Source of the DNA: Ardenticatenales bacterium
Lineage (GTDB): Bacteria > Chloroflexota > Anaerolineae > Promineifilales > Promineifilaceae
Direction: 5' to 3'
DNA: 64,000 nucleotides
Assembly: GCA_020634515.1 (NCBI GenBank)
Contig: JACKBL010000003.1
Location: 186,001 to 250,000, forward strand
The notes below the pieces were generated by a model. It was not told the DNA's origin. It saw only the letters and a program-made list of their open reading frames with translations, and searched no databases. The position numbers and the translations under genes are program-made. This document shows, piece after piece, positions 8,768-16,607 of this stretch (the stretch's first letter is position 1; each line of letters begins with the position of its first letter).

Positions 8768-10153
8768 CTATTGGCCGCCGGTGACGCCGTGCAAGGCGTC
8801 GCAGGCCGGGCAAGAACCATCGGGACGGAGCATGGCATAACCCGCCTGCGGGTCGCCATCGGGGTTGTAAAGGGTGAAATCGACGTTGTAGATGATGAGC
8901 AAACGCACGCGCCCGCTGCCGGCGGAGAGGCTGTACGCTTCCGCCAGCCATTGCGCCTGCTCGGCCACGGATGTGCCGCTGGCCCAGCTAAAGTTGGCGG
9001 GCAGCTTACTAAACCCCTCACCGGAGAGGTAGCCAAGTTCGGTGAAGCAAACGGGGCGCGCGCCGCCAAAGGTGTTGTCGTACAGATCGCGGGTGGCCTG
9101 GTAGTACCAACTGTAGTGAGAGCCGCCGGGATGACCGCTGGTGGCACCAGGGGCGGTGGCTCCGGCGTTGTGGTGAACGCCAACGCAATCCATGTAATTG
9201 ACGGCTCCGGCGGCGGCCATGCCGGCAATATACCGGTTGTCCGCCCACGCATTTGTCCCATTATCGAAGCCGGTGGGCGCGGGCGCGCCGCTGATGACGA
9301 GGATGCCACTGTTTGCGCTCTTAACGGCATTGTAGGCGGGCTTGAGCATGTTATTTACGTAGCTCGTGGGATCAATCTGCCCCGCGGGCCACTCGAAATC
9401 GATGTTCATCTCATTCCAGATTTCGATGGCGTCGGGGGGCGCGGCCAGGGAGGCGACGCCACGCACAAACGAGACAAAGGCATTGAAGTCAATAGAATTG
9501 GGCTGCGGATAGACGTTGGCTCCGGTAATGCTGTAGAGGACTTTGAAGCCATTGTTCTTGCCCAATTGGATGTTGCCCGCCAGCGCCCCGGGATCGTCAC
9601 CGGGTGTCCATTTATGCTGGAATTTGACCCAGGTCATGCCGGCATTTTTCATCAAATCCGGGTGCGCCAACGACTGCGTCTGCCCGCCCAAGCCCATTGA
9701 CGTGGGACCCGGCGCAGGCGGTGGCGGCGTTCCTCCGCCGGCGCCCGGAATTTGCAACACCTGCCCCACATAAATCAAATTCACATTGGCGATCCCATTG
9801 GCCTGGGCAATCGCCTGCACCGTCACCCCAAAGCGCAGCGCAATGCGATACAGCGTGTCGCCGGGCTGCACCGTGTACGTCGTGCCCGGTCCGGGCGCCG
9901 GCGGCGGCGCGGGTGGCGGCGGTGTCCCTCCCCCCGTGGGAATAATCAGCGTTTGCCCCGCATAAATCAGGTTCGGATTCAGGATACTGTTCGCCTGAGC
10001 AATCGCCGTGATCGTGGTGTCGTAGCGACGGGCAATGGATGCCAGGGTATCCCCCCACTGCACCACGTAAGTCGTATCCGCGGCAGCCGTCGTCACCAAA
10101 ACCAGCGACACGACCAATGCCAACAGTAGTGAAACAAAACGCAGCTTCTTCAT
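8768..10153 (-). CDS. Secreted LysM (x2) protein with a clan-A glycoside hydrolase-like barrel
   Basis: Encodes 461 residues. A signal peptide (MKKLRFVSLLLALVVSLVLV, cleaved near ADTTY) is followed by two LysM domains at about 28-72 and 92-136, each with YVVQWGDTL- or YTVQPGDTL-type starts and joined by Pro-rich linkers. The rest is a TIM-barrel domain with IWNEMN (E248, acid/base-like) and CFTELGY (E372, nucleophile-like), as in GH5/GH39-type clan-A enzymes. The LysM pair should anchor it to peptidoglycan or another glycan outside the cell. ATG 10153 has GGAGGG eight bases upstream. The polysaccharide substrate is not deducible. Confidence 0.85.
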   Translation of the reverse strand: MKKLRFVSLLLALVVSLVLVTTAAADTTYVVQWGDTLASIARRYDTTITAIAQANSILNPNLIYAGQTLIIPTGGGTPPPPAPPPAPGPGTTYTVQPGDTLYRIALRFGVTVQAIAQANGIANVNLIYVGQVLQIPGAGGGTPPPPAPGPTSMGLGGQTQSLAHPDLMKNAGMTWVKFQHKWTPGDDPGALAGNIQLGKNNGFKVLYSITGANVYPQPNSIDFNAFVSFVRGVASLAAPPDAIEIWNEMNIDFEWPAGQIDPTSYVNNMLKPAYNAVKSANSGILVISGAPAPTGFDNGTNAWADNRYIAGMAAAGAVNYMDCVGVHHNAGATAPGATSGHPGGSHYSWYYQATRDLYDNTFGGARPVCFTELGYLSGEGFSKLPANFSWASGTSVAEQAQWLAEAYSLSAGSGRVRLLIIYNVDFTLYNPDGDPQAGYAMLRPDGSCPACDALHGVTGGQ

Positions 10154-10382
10154 AATGACCCTCCAAAATTGTGCAATGCTCCCAAAAGCAAATGAGGCGG
10201 CGGAGTAGTGGCACAAGCGCGACGCACGTTTTAGTGTGTTGGGCCACGAAGCTCATTTGTGTGTGCATCACACTTCTCCTCCCCACGCCGTCGGCAGACT
10301 TCGCCAATGCAAGTGTAACACAAACGACCATCTCTGGGAATGACACCCCGGACCACCGCACGGCTTGCTCCCTCCATAGGTG

Positions 10383-10497
10383 TATAGTATCCTTGCGCCT
10401 ATCGTCGCGCACTACTCGTTTCGTCCTTTCCTCGCCTTGTGTCTGGGCAGAACAAGGCGTGGTTTTTGTTTGAATCCCCTTTCCAAATAGGTTTTGT
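10383..10497 (+). promoter_or_regulatory. Candidate leader and attenuator upstream of the cystathionine synthase gene
   Basis: A -10-like TATAGT preceded by TG (10381-10388) lies in the divergent gap. About 45 bases further on, CGCCTTGT (10433-10440) pairs with ACAAGGCG (10452-10459) and is followed by TGGTTTTTGTTT, a terminator-like element only about 30 bases before the start codon. No gene precedes it on this strand, so it may be a leader attenuator. I see no recognisable riboswitch or T-box. The rest of 10154-10380 shows nothing recognisable. Confidence 0.4.
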
Positions 10498-11913
10498 ATG
10501 ATCAAAATGAGTGACACACAAGAAATGACCGTTTTCAATAACATTGTAGAGACCATTGGCAATACGCCATTGGTGCGTATCAACTCCGTCGCGGCGGATC
10601 TGCCCTGCACGGTTCTGGCAAAAGTCGAATTCTTCAATCCCGGCGGCTCCGTGAAGGACCGTATTGGCTATACTATCATCGCAGAGGCGGAGCGCAGCGG
10701 GCGGCTTAAGCCAGGTGGCACGATTGTGGAGTCCACGTCGGGCAACACAGGCGTGGGACTGGCCATTGCCGCGGCCATCAAGGGATACAAGACGATTTTT
10801 GTGATGCCGGATAAGATGTCACAGGAGAAGATTTTGCTGCTGCGGGCTTTTGGCGCGCGCGTGGTGGTGACGCCGACGGCGGTGGAGCCGGATGATCCGC
10901 GCAGCTACTACAAGGTGGCGGAGCGGCTGGTGGCGGAAACGCCCAACGCGATCCTGGCGAACCAGTATCATAATCCGGTGAATCCGCTTTCCCATTACGA
11001 GGGAACCGGGCCGGAATTGTGGCAACAAACTGCCGGCAGAATCACGCATTTTGTTGCCGGCATGGGAACCGGTGGCACGATCAGCGGCGTGGGGCGCTAC
11101 CTGAAGGAGCAAAGCCGCGACGTACAAGTCGTCGGCGTCGATCCGATTGGTTCCATCCTCTACGAACTGCACCGCAGTGGGCGCACCGTGAAGGCGGAAA
11201 GCTACAAAGTGGAGGGCATTGGCGAGGATTTCCTGCCTAGCACCACGGATTTAAGCGTCGTGGACTCGATTGTGCAGGTGAATGACCGCGAGAGCTTTCT
11301 CATGGCGCGCCGCCTGGTGCGCGAAGAGGGGTTGTTTGTGGGCGGCTCCTGCGGCTCCGCAATGGCCGGCGCGGTGAAATATGCGCGCACGCACAACCTG
11401 GGGCCGGATGATGTGATGGTGGTGCTGCTGCCGGACTCCGGTTCGCGCTATCTCAGCAAATTCCTCGACGACGAGTGGATGCGCGAAAATGGCTTTCTGG
11501 AACGGGCCTGGGTTGATTCGCGGGCGCAGGATGTGAACATGGCGAAGAGCATAACGAGCATCATCACCCTGCATCCGCGGGACTTGATGACGGATGTGGT
11601 GGCGGTGTTCAAGGAAAACAGTATCTCGCAGGCGCCGGTGGTGGACGATGCCGGCAATTTACTGGGCATTGTGCGTGAAGTAGACCTGCTGCTACACATG
11701 CTCACCGCCGATCACGCGCACACGCCGGACGAGACAATCGAATCCCTGATCGACCCCAACGTGACCATTGTGCGCCCCAACGCCCCGCTGGAATCCCTCA
11801 TGGGCATCTTCAGCCATACAGACGTGGTCGTGATCTCCACGGGCACCAAGCCGGAAGGCATCCTCACCAAAATCGACATCCTGGACTACCTGGCCTCGCA
11901 ACAACTGCGATAA
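10498..11913 (+). CDS. PLP-dependent cystathionine beta-synthase / cysteine synthase with CBS domains
   Basis: Encodes 471 residues. The fold-type II PLP enzyme part has the Schiff-base lysine K53 in GGSVKDR, the STSGNTG substrate loop and the GMGTGGTISG phosphate loop. The last 125 residues hold a pair of CBS motifs (LMTDVVAVFKENSISQAPVV and LGIVREVDLL), giving the domain order of cystathionine beta-synthase. It should condense serine or O-acetylserine with homocysteine or sulfide in the cytosol; the exact substrate is open. An in-frame ATG at 10507 is an alternative start. A terminator-like hairpin stands in the leader. It lies across from a tandem repeat array. Confidence 0.9.
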   Translation: MIKMSDTQEMTVFNNIVETIGNTPLVRINSVAADLPCTVLAKVEFFNPGGSVKDRIGYTIIAEAERSGRLKPGGTIVESTSGNTGVGLAIAAAIKGYKTIFVMPDKMSQEKILLLRAFGARVVVTPTAVEPDDPRSYYKVAERLVAETPNAILANQYHNPVNPLSHYEGTGPELWQQTAGRITHFVAGMGTGGTISGVGRYLKEQSRDVQVVGVDPIGSILYELHRSGRTVKAESYKVEGIGEDFLPSTTDLSVVDSIVQVNDRESFLMARRLVREEGLFVGGSCGSAMAGAVKYARTHNLGPDDVMVVLLPDSGSRYLSKFLDDEWMRENGFLERAWVDSRAQDVNMAKSITSIITLHPRDLMTDVVAVFKENSISQAPVVDDAGNLLGIVREVDLLLHMLTADHAHTPDETIESLIDPNVTIVRPNAPLESLMGIFSHTDVVVISTGTKPEGILTKIDILDYLASQQLR

Positions 11914-11925
11914 GCGTTTGCGGGA

Positions 11926-12128
11926 AGCGAGTGGCGAGGGACAAGTAGCGAGGGACGAATGGCGAGGGACAAGTAGCGAGGGACAAGTAGCGAGGGACAA
12001 GTAGCGAGGGACGAATGGCGAGGGACAAGTAGCGAGGGACGAATGGCGAGGGACAAGTAGCGAGGGACGAATGGCGAGGGACAAGTAGCGAGGGACAAGT
12101 AGCGAGTGGCAAGTAGCGAGTGGCAAGT
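11926..12128. repeat. Minisatellite of a 14-bp unit (GCGAGGGACAAGTA / GCGAGGGACGAATG)
   Basis: About 14 head-to-tail copies of a 14-bp unit in two alternating variants, between convergent genes. Frames through it on the minus strand give monotonous Leu/Ser/Pro/Arg strings and are not genes. A second short array (12177-12218) of three exact copies of the 14-bp unit CATACCTCCTACCT follows; the two arrays have the same period but different sequence. The gap 11914-12224 holds nothing else. Confidence 0.95.
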
Positions 12129-12224
12129 GCGCGACTACCCCGACTCACAAATCCACCAATCTACACCAACCACCCTCATACCTCCTACCTCATACCTCCT
12201 ACCTCATACCTCCTACCTCCCTCG

Positions 12225-14264
12225 CTACTCCCCCGGCACGAAATAGACGCCAAAGTCTTTGTCCGGGCCGACCTGGGAAGCGTAATGGGAGTCCGTGCCG
12301 CTGGGGAAAATTTGATGCAGCCATTGGCGGGCGTCGCTGTCGGGCAGGTAGTAGAGGTATAGCTTCGGAGCCGGGTCTAGCCGCTGCTGCTCCAGGGCGG
12401 AGCGCACATCCATGACGACGTTGTTCCAGTTAATGTTGCCGGCATCAATGGCAATCGCCCGCGTGTCCACCCAATACGGATACGGAATGTGGTACGCATG
12501 ATCAAAATCCCCAATGCTGTCCACAAAACCGCGCACCACCTGCCCCATTTCGCTCGCATTCCAGATACTGTGGCGGAACTGTTCATCGTAACGCACAAAG
12601 TACCAGTTGTAATTCTCCCGCCCGGCCATGACGAAGATAGTCAGCAGCAGCAACGCCACGTAGAATCGTCCTGCTCCGGCGAAAGTGCCGGCAAAACGAT
12701 TCCACGTCGCCCACAACGGCAGCGCCGCAATCATCATGGCAATGGGAATAGCCCCGCCCGTGCGCACCACGCTGGGATTCTCATTGGGAAACGCAATGCT
12801 GAGAATGGACGGCAGCACCAGCATAAACAGCATCAGCAGCAAATAAAGCGGACGGCGGTCACGGCGGGCCACCAGCCGCCAGAGCAAATACACCAGCCCC
12901 AGGACAAACAGCCCTCCCGTCACCCAGTCCAGCACCGGCGAGAAGGGGATCGTATTGGCAAACACCACATCCCCGCGATAATTAAACATCAACGCCGCGT
13001 TTTTCACATTTTGCCAGAAAACGGCCAGCGTTTGCCAGACACTTTCCTGCCCCAGCGCATCCGAAGAGCGCGTGGTGACGCGATACCAGAACATGGACGG
13101 CTGGTCCATCATGTAACGAAACAACGGCAAAAATACCAGGAAACTGGTCGCCCCCGCCAACACACCATTTTGCCAGAAAGCCCACCTCAGCGCCGTGCTT
13201 TCCGTCGGCGGACGCCGCCGCCGCGCCAACCGTCCATCCAACGCGGCTTTCAGCAGCACCAACAGCAGCAGCAGCAAAGGAACCATGCGCATGGGAATGT
13301 AGGTGTGCAGCCCGACGCCGAGGAACAGGCCACAGGCGAGCCAATCGTTGCGCCGATTGGTGCGGAAGGCGCGCACCAGGAAATAGAGAGTGGGGGCGGC
13401 AAAAGCGGGCGTGAAAGGAAAGCGCAGGCCAACGCGGCTGATGGCAACATGCCAGTGGGAGATAGAGAGCAGCGTTACGGTGAGCAGCCCCATGCGCCGA
13501 TCAAACAACTCTTTACTCAAGAGGTAGGTGAAGGGAAACGCGAGCAGGCTGATCATCACCGTGCCCACTTTTAGGGCCAGGTGGCTGATCTCCAGCGGGG
13601 TGTAGCGGATGAGGAGGGCCGTCAGGTAAAACTGGAACGCTTCGCGCCCGGTGTTGCGCGGGAAGAAGATAGGGCGCAGTCCGTTGAGAACGTCCTGCAC
13701 GTCCAGTAATTTTTCCGCCTGGTCGCTGCCCAACTCCGATGGCACTTGCGCCAGTCGATGCACGCGAAAATAGACGGCCACCAGGAAAATGAGGAGCAGT
13801 GCCAGGCGATGCCAGTGCAGCCGGATGGGCCACTCCCCCTGCCGGAGTCGTGCCAGCCGCTCTTGTAGCCAGGCGGCGGGCAGTTCGGCAAAGGTCAACA
13901 GGAACAGCGCCAGGGAACCAACCCAGGCGAGCACGCCTGAGCGGGTGAAGGTGTCGAAGGCAAAATGGCGATAGGCAAACGCGGCCAACGCCGACGATGC
14001 CAACACCAGGACCAACTGCCACCAGGGATGTCCCGCCATCGTGTAAACGGTTTGCGCGGGCGGGGCGATGGTGGGCCAATCCTCGCCTGATTGGCTGCCG
14101 GCATCCGGCCAAAAGTGAATGCCGCCGAGGAAAAGGAGAATGGCCGCCAGAAACAGCCAGACAGCCGCGTCGGTGTGGGCGGAGTCGGGGAGGAGTTGCT
14201 GTGCCCGCAGCGCCAGGATGAGTGAGGTGTGTAGGGATAATGCCGGCAGAAATTTCTCTCTCAT
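12225..14264 (-). CDS. GT-C membrane glycosyltransferase (PMT/GT39-like)
   Basis: Encodes 679 residues with roughly 11-13 membrane helices. An extracytoplasmic loop after an early helix carries ELGSDQAEKLLDVQDVL and then FFPRNTGREAFQFYLTA, matching the acidic catalytic loop and GREPLF-like motif of the PMT/ArnT-like GT-C group. These enzymes transfer a sugar from a polyprenyl-phosphate donor on the outer face of the membrane. A soluble C-terminal domain of about 120 residues (after MAGRENYNWYFVRYDEQ) follows the last helix. No ribosome-binding site stands out at the ATG. The acceptor is unknown. Confidence 0.75.
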   Translation of the reverse strand: MREKFLPALSLHTSLILALRAQQLLPDSAHTDAAVWLFLAAILLFLGGIHFWPDAGSQSGEDWPTIAPPAQTVYTMAGHPWWQLVLVLASSALAAFAYRHFAFDTFTRSGVLAWVGSLALFLLTFAELPAAWLQERLARLRQGEWPIRLHWHRLALLLIFLVAVYFRVHRLAQVPSELGSDQAEKLLDVQDVLNGLRPIFFPRNTGREAFQFYLTALLIRYTPLEISHLALKVGTVMISLLAFPFTYLLSKELFDRRMGLLTVTLLSISHWHVAISRVGLRFPFTPAFAAPTLYFLVRAFRTNRRNDWLACGLFLGVGLHTYIPMRMVPLLLLLLVLLKAALDGRLARRRRPPTESTALRWAFWQNGVLAGATSFLVFLPLFRYMMDQPSMFWYRVTTRSSDALGQESVWQTLAVFWQNVKNAALMFNYRGDVVFANTIPFSPVLDWVTGGLFVLGLVYLLWRLVARRDRRPLYLLLMLFMLVLPSILSIAFPNENPSVVRTGGAIPIAMMIAALPLWATWNRFAGTFAGAGRFYVALLLLTIFVMAGRENYNWYFVRYDEQFRHSIWNASEMGQVVRGFVDSIGDFDHAYHIPYPYWVDTRAIAIDAGNINWNNVVMDVRSALEQQRLDPAPKLYLYYLPDSDARQWLHQIFPSGTDSHYASQVGPDKDFGVYFVPGE

Positions 14265-14522
14265 AGGCGCACAAGTATCAGGCCAGCCTCTGGCTCTGTC
14301 AAGCCTTGCGCGCCTCTCCCATTCTCACTATACTCTCCTGCCGGTTCAAACATCAAACGGGTGGGGGAAAACAGCCTGTACCACGATGGATGAAAATAGT
14401 CACGGATAACTCGGATTTCTGTTTTATCCGCGGTTTTCCGCATTCATTCGCATCCTGTCTGTATTGAAAGCGTGGACGAGTTGGAAACTCGTCCTACAAG
14501 GTATTTTCTGAAGGAGTTACCA

Positions 14523-15335
14523 ATGCAACATTTACTGAACGACGTTATCGAAATCACCCGCGCCGCCGGCGCGGCCATCATGGGGTATTACCATTCATCT
14601 TTTGAAGTGGCCGACAAAAGTCCCGACAACCCCGTCACCGATGCGGACTTCGCCGCGGACACGTTGCTCAAAGAACGGCTGCTGGCGCTGCTGCCGGAAG
14701 CGGGCTGGCTCAGCGAAGAAACGCGCGACAACCCCGACCGCCTGAACAAGAAGTACGTGTGGGTGGTGGACCCGCTGGATGGGACAAAAGAGTTTGTGAT
14801 GGGCATCCCAGAGTTCTCCGTGGCCGTGGCGCTGGTGGAAGCGGGGCAGCCAATCCTCAGCGTGATTTACAGCCCGGCAACGGGGGAGTTGTTCCAGGCG
14901 GCGAAGGGGCAGGGCACGCTGTACAATGGGCGGGCGGCCGTCCTTAGCCCGCGCGCGGCGCTGGCCGGGGCGGCGATTGACGCCAGTCGTTCGGAAATCA
15001 AGAAGGGGGAGTTTGAACCGTTTACGGACCTGGTGCAGTTGAAGATTGTGGGGAGTATTGCCTATAAGTTGGCGCGGGTGAGTGCCGGCATTTGCGATGC
15101 CACCTGGAGCCGCGGACCCAAGCACGAATGGGACATTTGTGCCGGCAGCTTCCTTATCGAAGAAAGCGGCGGGCGCGTCGTTGACCTGAACAACGACCCC
15201 ATCACCTACAACAAACCCTTCCCCAAAGTCAACGGCATCATCGCCGACAACGGTCTGCTACACAACGAACTCGTCGCCACCCTCGCCCCCTACGGAGCCG
15301 CCCGCAAAGAACCCGGCTTCGTCTACCGCGTCTAA
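14523..15335 (+). CDS. cysQ: 3'(2'),5'-bisphosphate nucleotidase / inositol monophosphatase family (CysQ-like)
   Basis: Encodes 270 residues. The metal site reads EE (WLSEETRD), then DPLDGT at 83-88, then the downstream EWDICAG motif, all typical of the FIG superfamily. The segment DPLDGTKEFVMGIPEFSV is CysQ-like (TKEF after DPLDGT), pointing to 3'-phosphoadenosine-5'-phosphate hydrolysis and sulfur metabolism. AAGGAG seven bases before ATG 14523 fixes the start, though the frame is open further upstream through a small palindrome (GGACGAGTT...AACTCGTCC, 14474-14492). A cystathionine synthase lies nearby, but they are not adjacent. Confidence 0.85.
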   Translation: MQHLLNDVIEITRAAGAAIMGYYHSSFEVADKSPDNPVTDADFAADTLLKERLLALLPEAGWLSEETRDNPDRLNKKYVWVVDPLDGTKEFVMGIPEFSVAVALVEAGQPILSVIYSPATGELFQAAKGQGTLYNGRAAVLSPRAALAGAAIDASRSEIKKGEFEPFTDLVQLKIVGSIAYKLARVSAGICDATWSRGPKHEWDICAGSFLIEESGGRVVDLNNDPITYNKPFPKVNGIIADNGLLHNELVATLAPYGAARKEPGFVYRV

Positions 15336-15339
15336 AAAA

Positions 15340-15416
15340 GGGGGACGCGGATAAGCGCGGAAAACACGGACCAGGGCTATTGCTCAACCCCATATCCGCG
15401 CCCCTCCGCGTCCCCC
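15340..15416. repeat. Long-arm inverted repeat downstream of cysQ
   Basis: GGGGGACGCGG (15340-15350) and CCGCGTCCCCC (15406-15416) are perfect inverted copies. An inner pair GCGGATA/TATCCGC is offset between them. It begins right after the stop codon and A-run, so it may act as a transcript end, but no T tract follows. The remaining bases to 15571 show a TATGAT box at 15459-15464 without a convincing -35. Confidence 0.55.
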
Positions 15417-15571
15417 AATCCCGCACAACCTACCAAAAACTTGCATAGAAACATCGCCTATGATAGCTTTGTGTAGGCTAACTGCTGTCGCCAGAAAAGC
15501 CAGCCGCCGTCTCATAACTTCCTGAAAACGCCGCGCACCTATTCGCGCCCCCATCCAACAATCTTACAGGT

Positions 15572-16345
15572 ATGAGTTCAGACAACATTCTGCTCAGCGC
15601 CGAAAATGTTTCCTTACATTTTGGTGGAACCGCCGTTCTCAGCAACATCAATTTTGATGTGCGCCAGGGAGAAATTCGAGCCATCATCGGGCCTAATGGT
15701 GCCGGCAAAACCTCCATCCTCAACTGCATCAGCGGCTTCTATCGCCCACAACAAGGCCGCGTCATATTCCAGGACAGCGACCTCACCAAGATCCCGCCGT
15801 ACAAAATCGCCAGCCTCGGTCTCGCCCGCACCTTCCAAAACATCGCCCTCTACACAGGACTAAGCACCCTCGACAACCTCATGGCCGCCCGCCACATCCA
15901 CATGAAGCAGAACAGCCTGCAAAGCATGATCTACTGGGGCGCAGCGCAGCGGGAGGAAACCCGCCACCGATACGTCGTCGAGGAAATAATCGACTTTCTG
16001 GAAATCGCCCACGTCCGCAAATCCATCGTCGGCGCGCTCTCCTATGGCCTGCGTAAGCGGGTCGAACTGGGACGCGCCCTTGCCCTGGAACCCACCTTGC
16101 TGCTGCTCGACGAACCCATGGCCGGCATGAACGTGGAAGAAAAAGAAGACATGGCCCGCTTCATTCTGGACATCCACGAACGTCGCGGCATCACCGTCAT
16201 CCTCATTGAACACGACATGGGCCTCGTCATGGACATCTCCCACCGCGTCGTCGTACTCGATTTTGGCGTCAAAATCGGCGACGGCAACCCCGATGAGATC
16301 AAGAACAATCCCGACGTCATCCGCGCCTACCTCGGCGAGGCGTAG
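15572..16345 (+). CDS. livG: Branched-chain-type ABC transporter ATP-binding protein LivG
   Basis: Encodes 257 residues. Walker A GPNGAGKT is at 40-47, the signature region reads LSYGLRKRVELGRALA, and Walker B is LLLLDEPMAGM, followed by the H-loop LIEHDMGLVMDIS. The family-specific ending (NPDVIRAYLGEA) matches LivG. It should power an inner-membrane importer with livH, livM and livF further along. The family signature is slightly altered (LSYG rather than LSGG), which is common in LivG. The start has only a weak CAGG upstream. The synthetase gene follows after 262 bases of repeat DNA. Confidence 0.92.
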   Translation: MSSDNILLSAENVSLHFGGTAVLSNINFDVRQGEIRAIIGPNGAGKTSILNCISGFYRPQQGRVIFQDSDLTKIPPYKIASLGLARTFQNIALYTGLSTLDNLMAARHIHMKQNSLQSMIYWGAAQREETRHRYVVEEIIDFLEIAHVRKSIVGALSYGLRKRVELGRALALEPTLLLLDEPMAGMNVEEKEDMARFILDIHERRGITVILIEHDMGLVMDISHRVVVLDFGVKIGDGNPDEIKNNPDVIRAYLGEA

Positions 16346-16393
16346 CAGCGATTCAGAAAGACTTGCGTGGTTCTTGTTACCCGACAGACGTAA

Positions 16394-16490
16394 ATTCTCA
16401 ATACCTCAGGGGAAACCTGGCCTGAGCTTGTCGAAGGCCGTTGGTTTCGACAAGCTCAACCAACGTGACCACCCTTTATTGAGAAGATAC
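16394..16490. repeat. Repeat family B, copy 1
   Basis: TTCTCAATA...GGGGAA, then CCTGAGCTTGTCGAAGGCC and GGTTTCGACAAGCTCAACCAAC, then TTTATTGAGAAGATACC. The core pairs CTTGTCGAA with TTCGACAAG, and the outer ends pair TCTCAATA with TATTGAGA. A matching copy lies at 45888-45986 and a degenerate core at 19747-19783. Confidence 0.85.
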
Positions 16491-16496
16491 CAACCG

Positions 16497-16558
16497 ACCT
16501 TCCTGGAAGCTCACTCGCAGGCCAGCGTCGTCTCATAAACAGCTTCCCGGAAGATCAA
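16497..16558. repeat. Repeat family A, short copy before the acyl-CoA synthetase gene
   Basis: CTTCCTGGAAGCT opens and AGCTTCCCGGAAG closes this ~60-base element, which directly abuts the family-B element. It has the same inverted termini as 8491-8583 and 27290-27382 but a different interior. It leaves only about 50 bases before the next start codon. Confidence 0.7.
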
Positions 16559-16607
16559 GACAAGAGCGCTGCCATTCGCATCTCATTTCATCGCCAACCT
16601 GACCGTT

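Noticed and set aside
8478..8951. 157-codon minus-strand frame
   Set aside because: Crosses repeat family A and the 61-bp duplication and enters the LysM-glycosidase gene out of frame.
11692..12148. Minus-strand frames reading Leu/Ser/Pro/Arg repeats
   Set aside because: They are translations of a 14-bp minisatellite; all three frames stay open because of the repeat, not selection.
12489..13574. 361-codon plus-strand frame
   Set aside because: Gln/His-rich antisense shadow of the GT39-like membrane protein gene.
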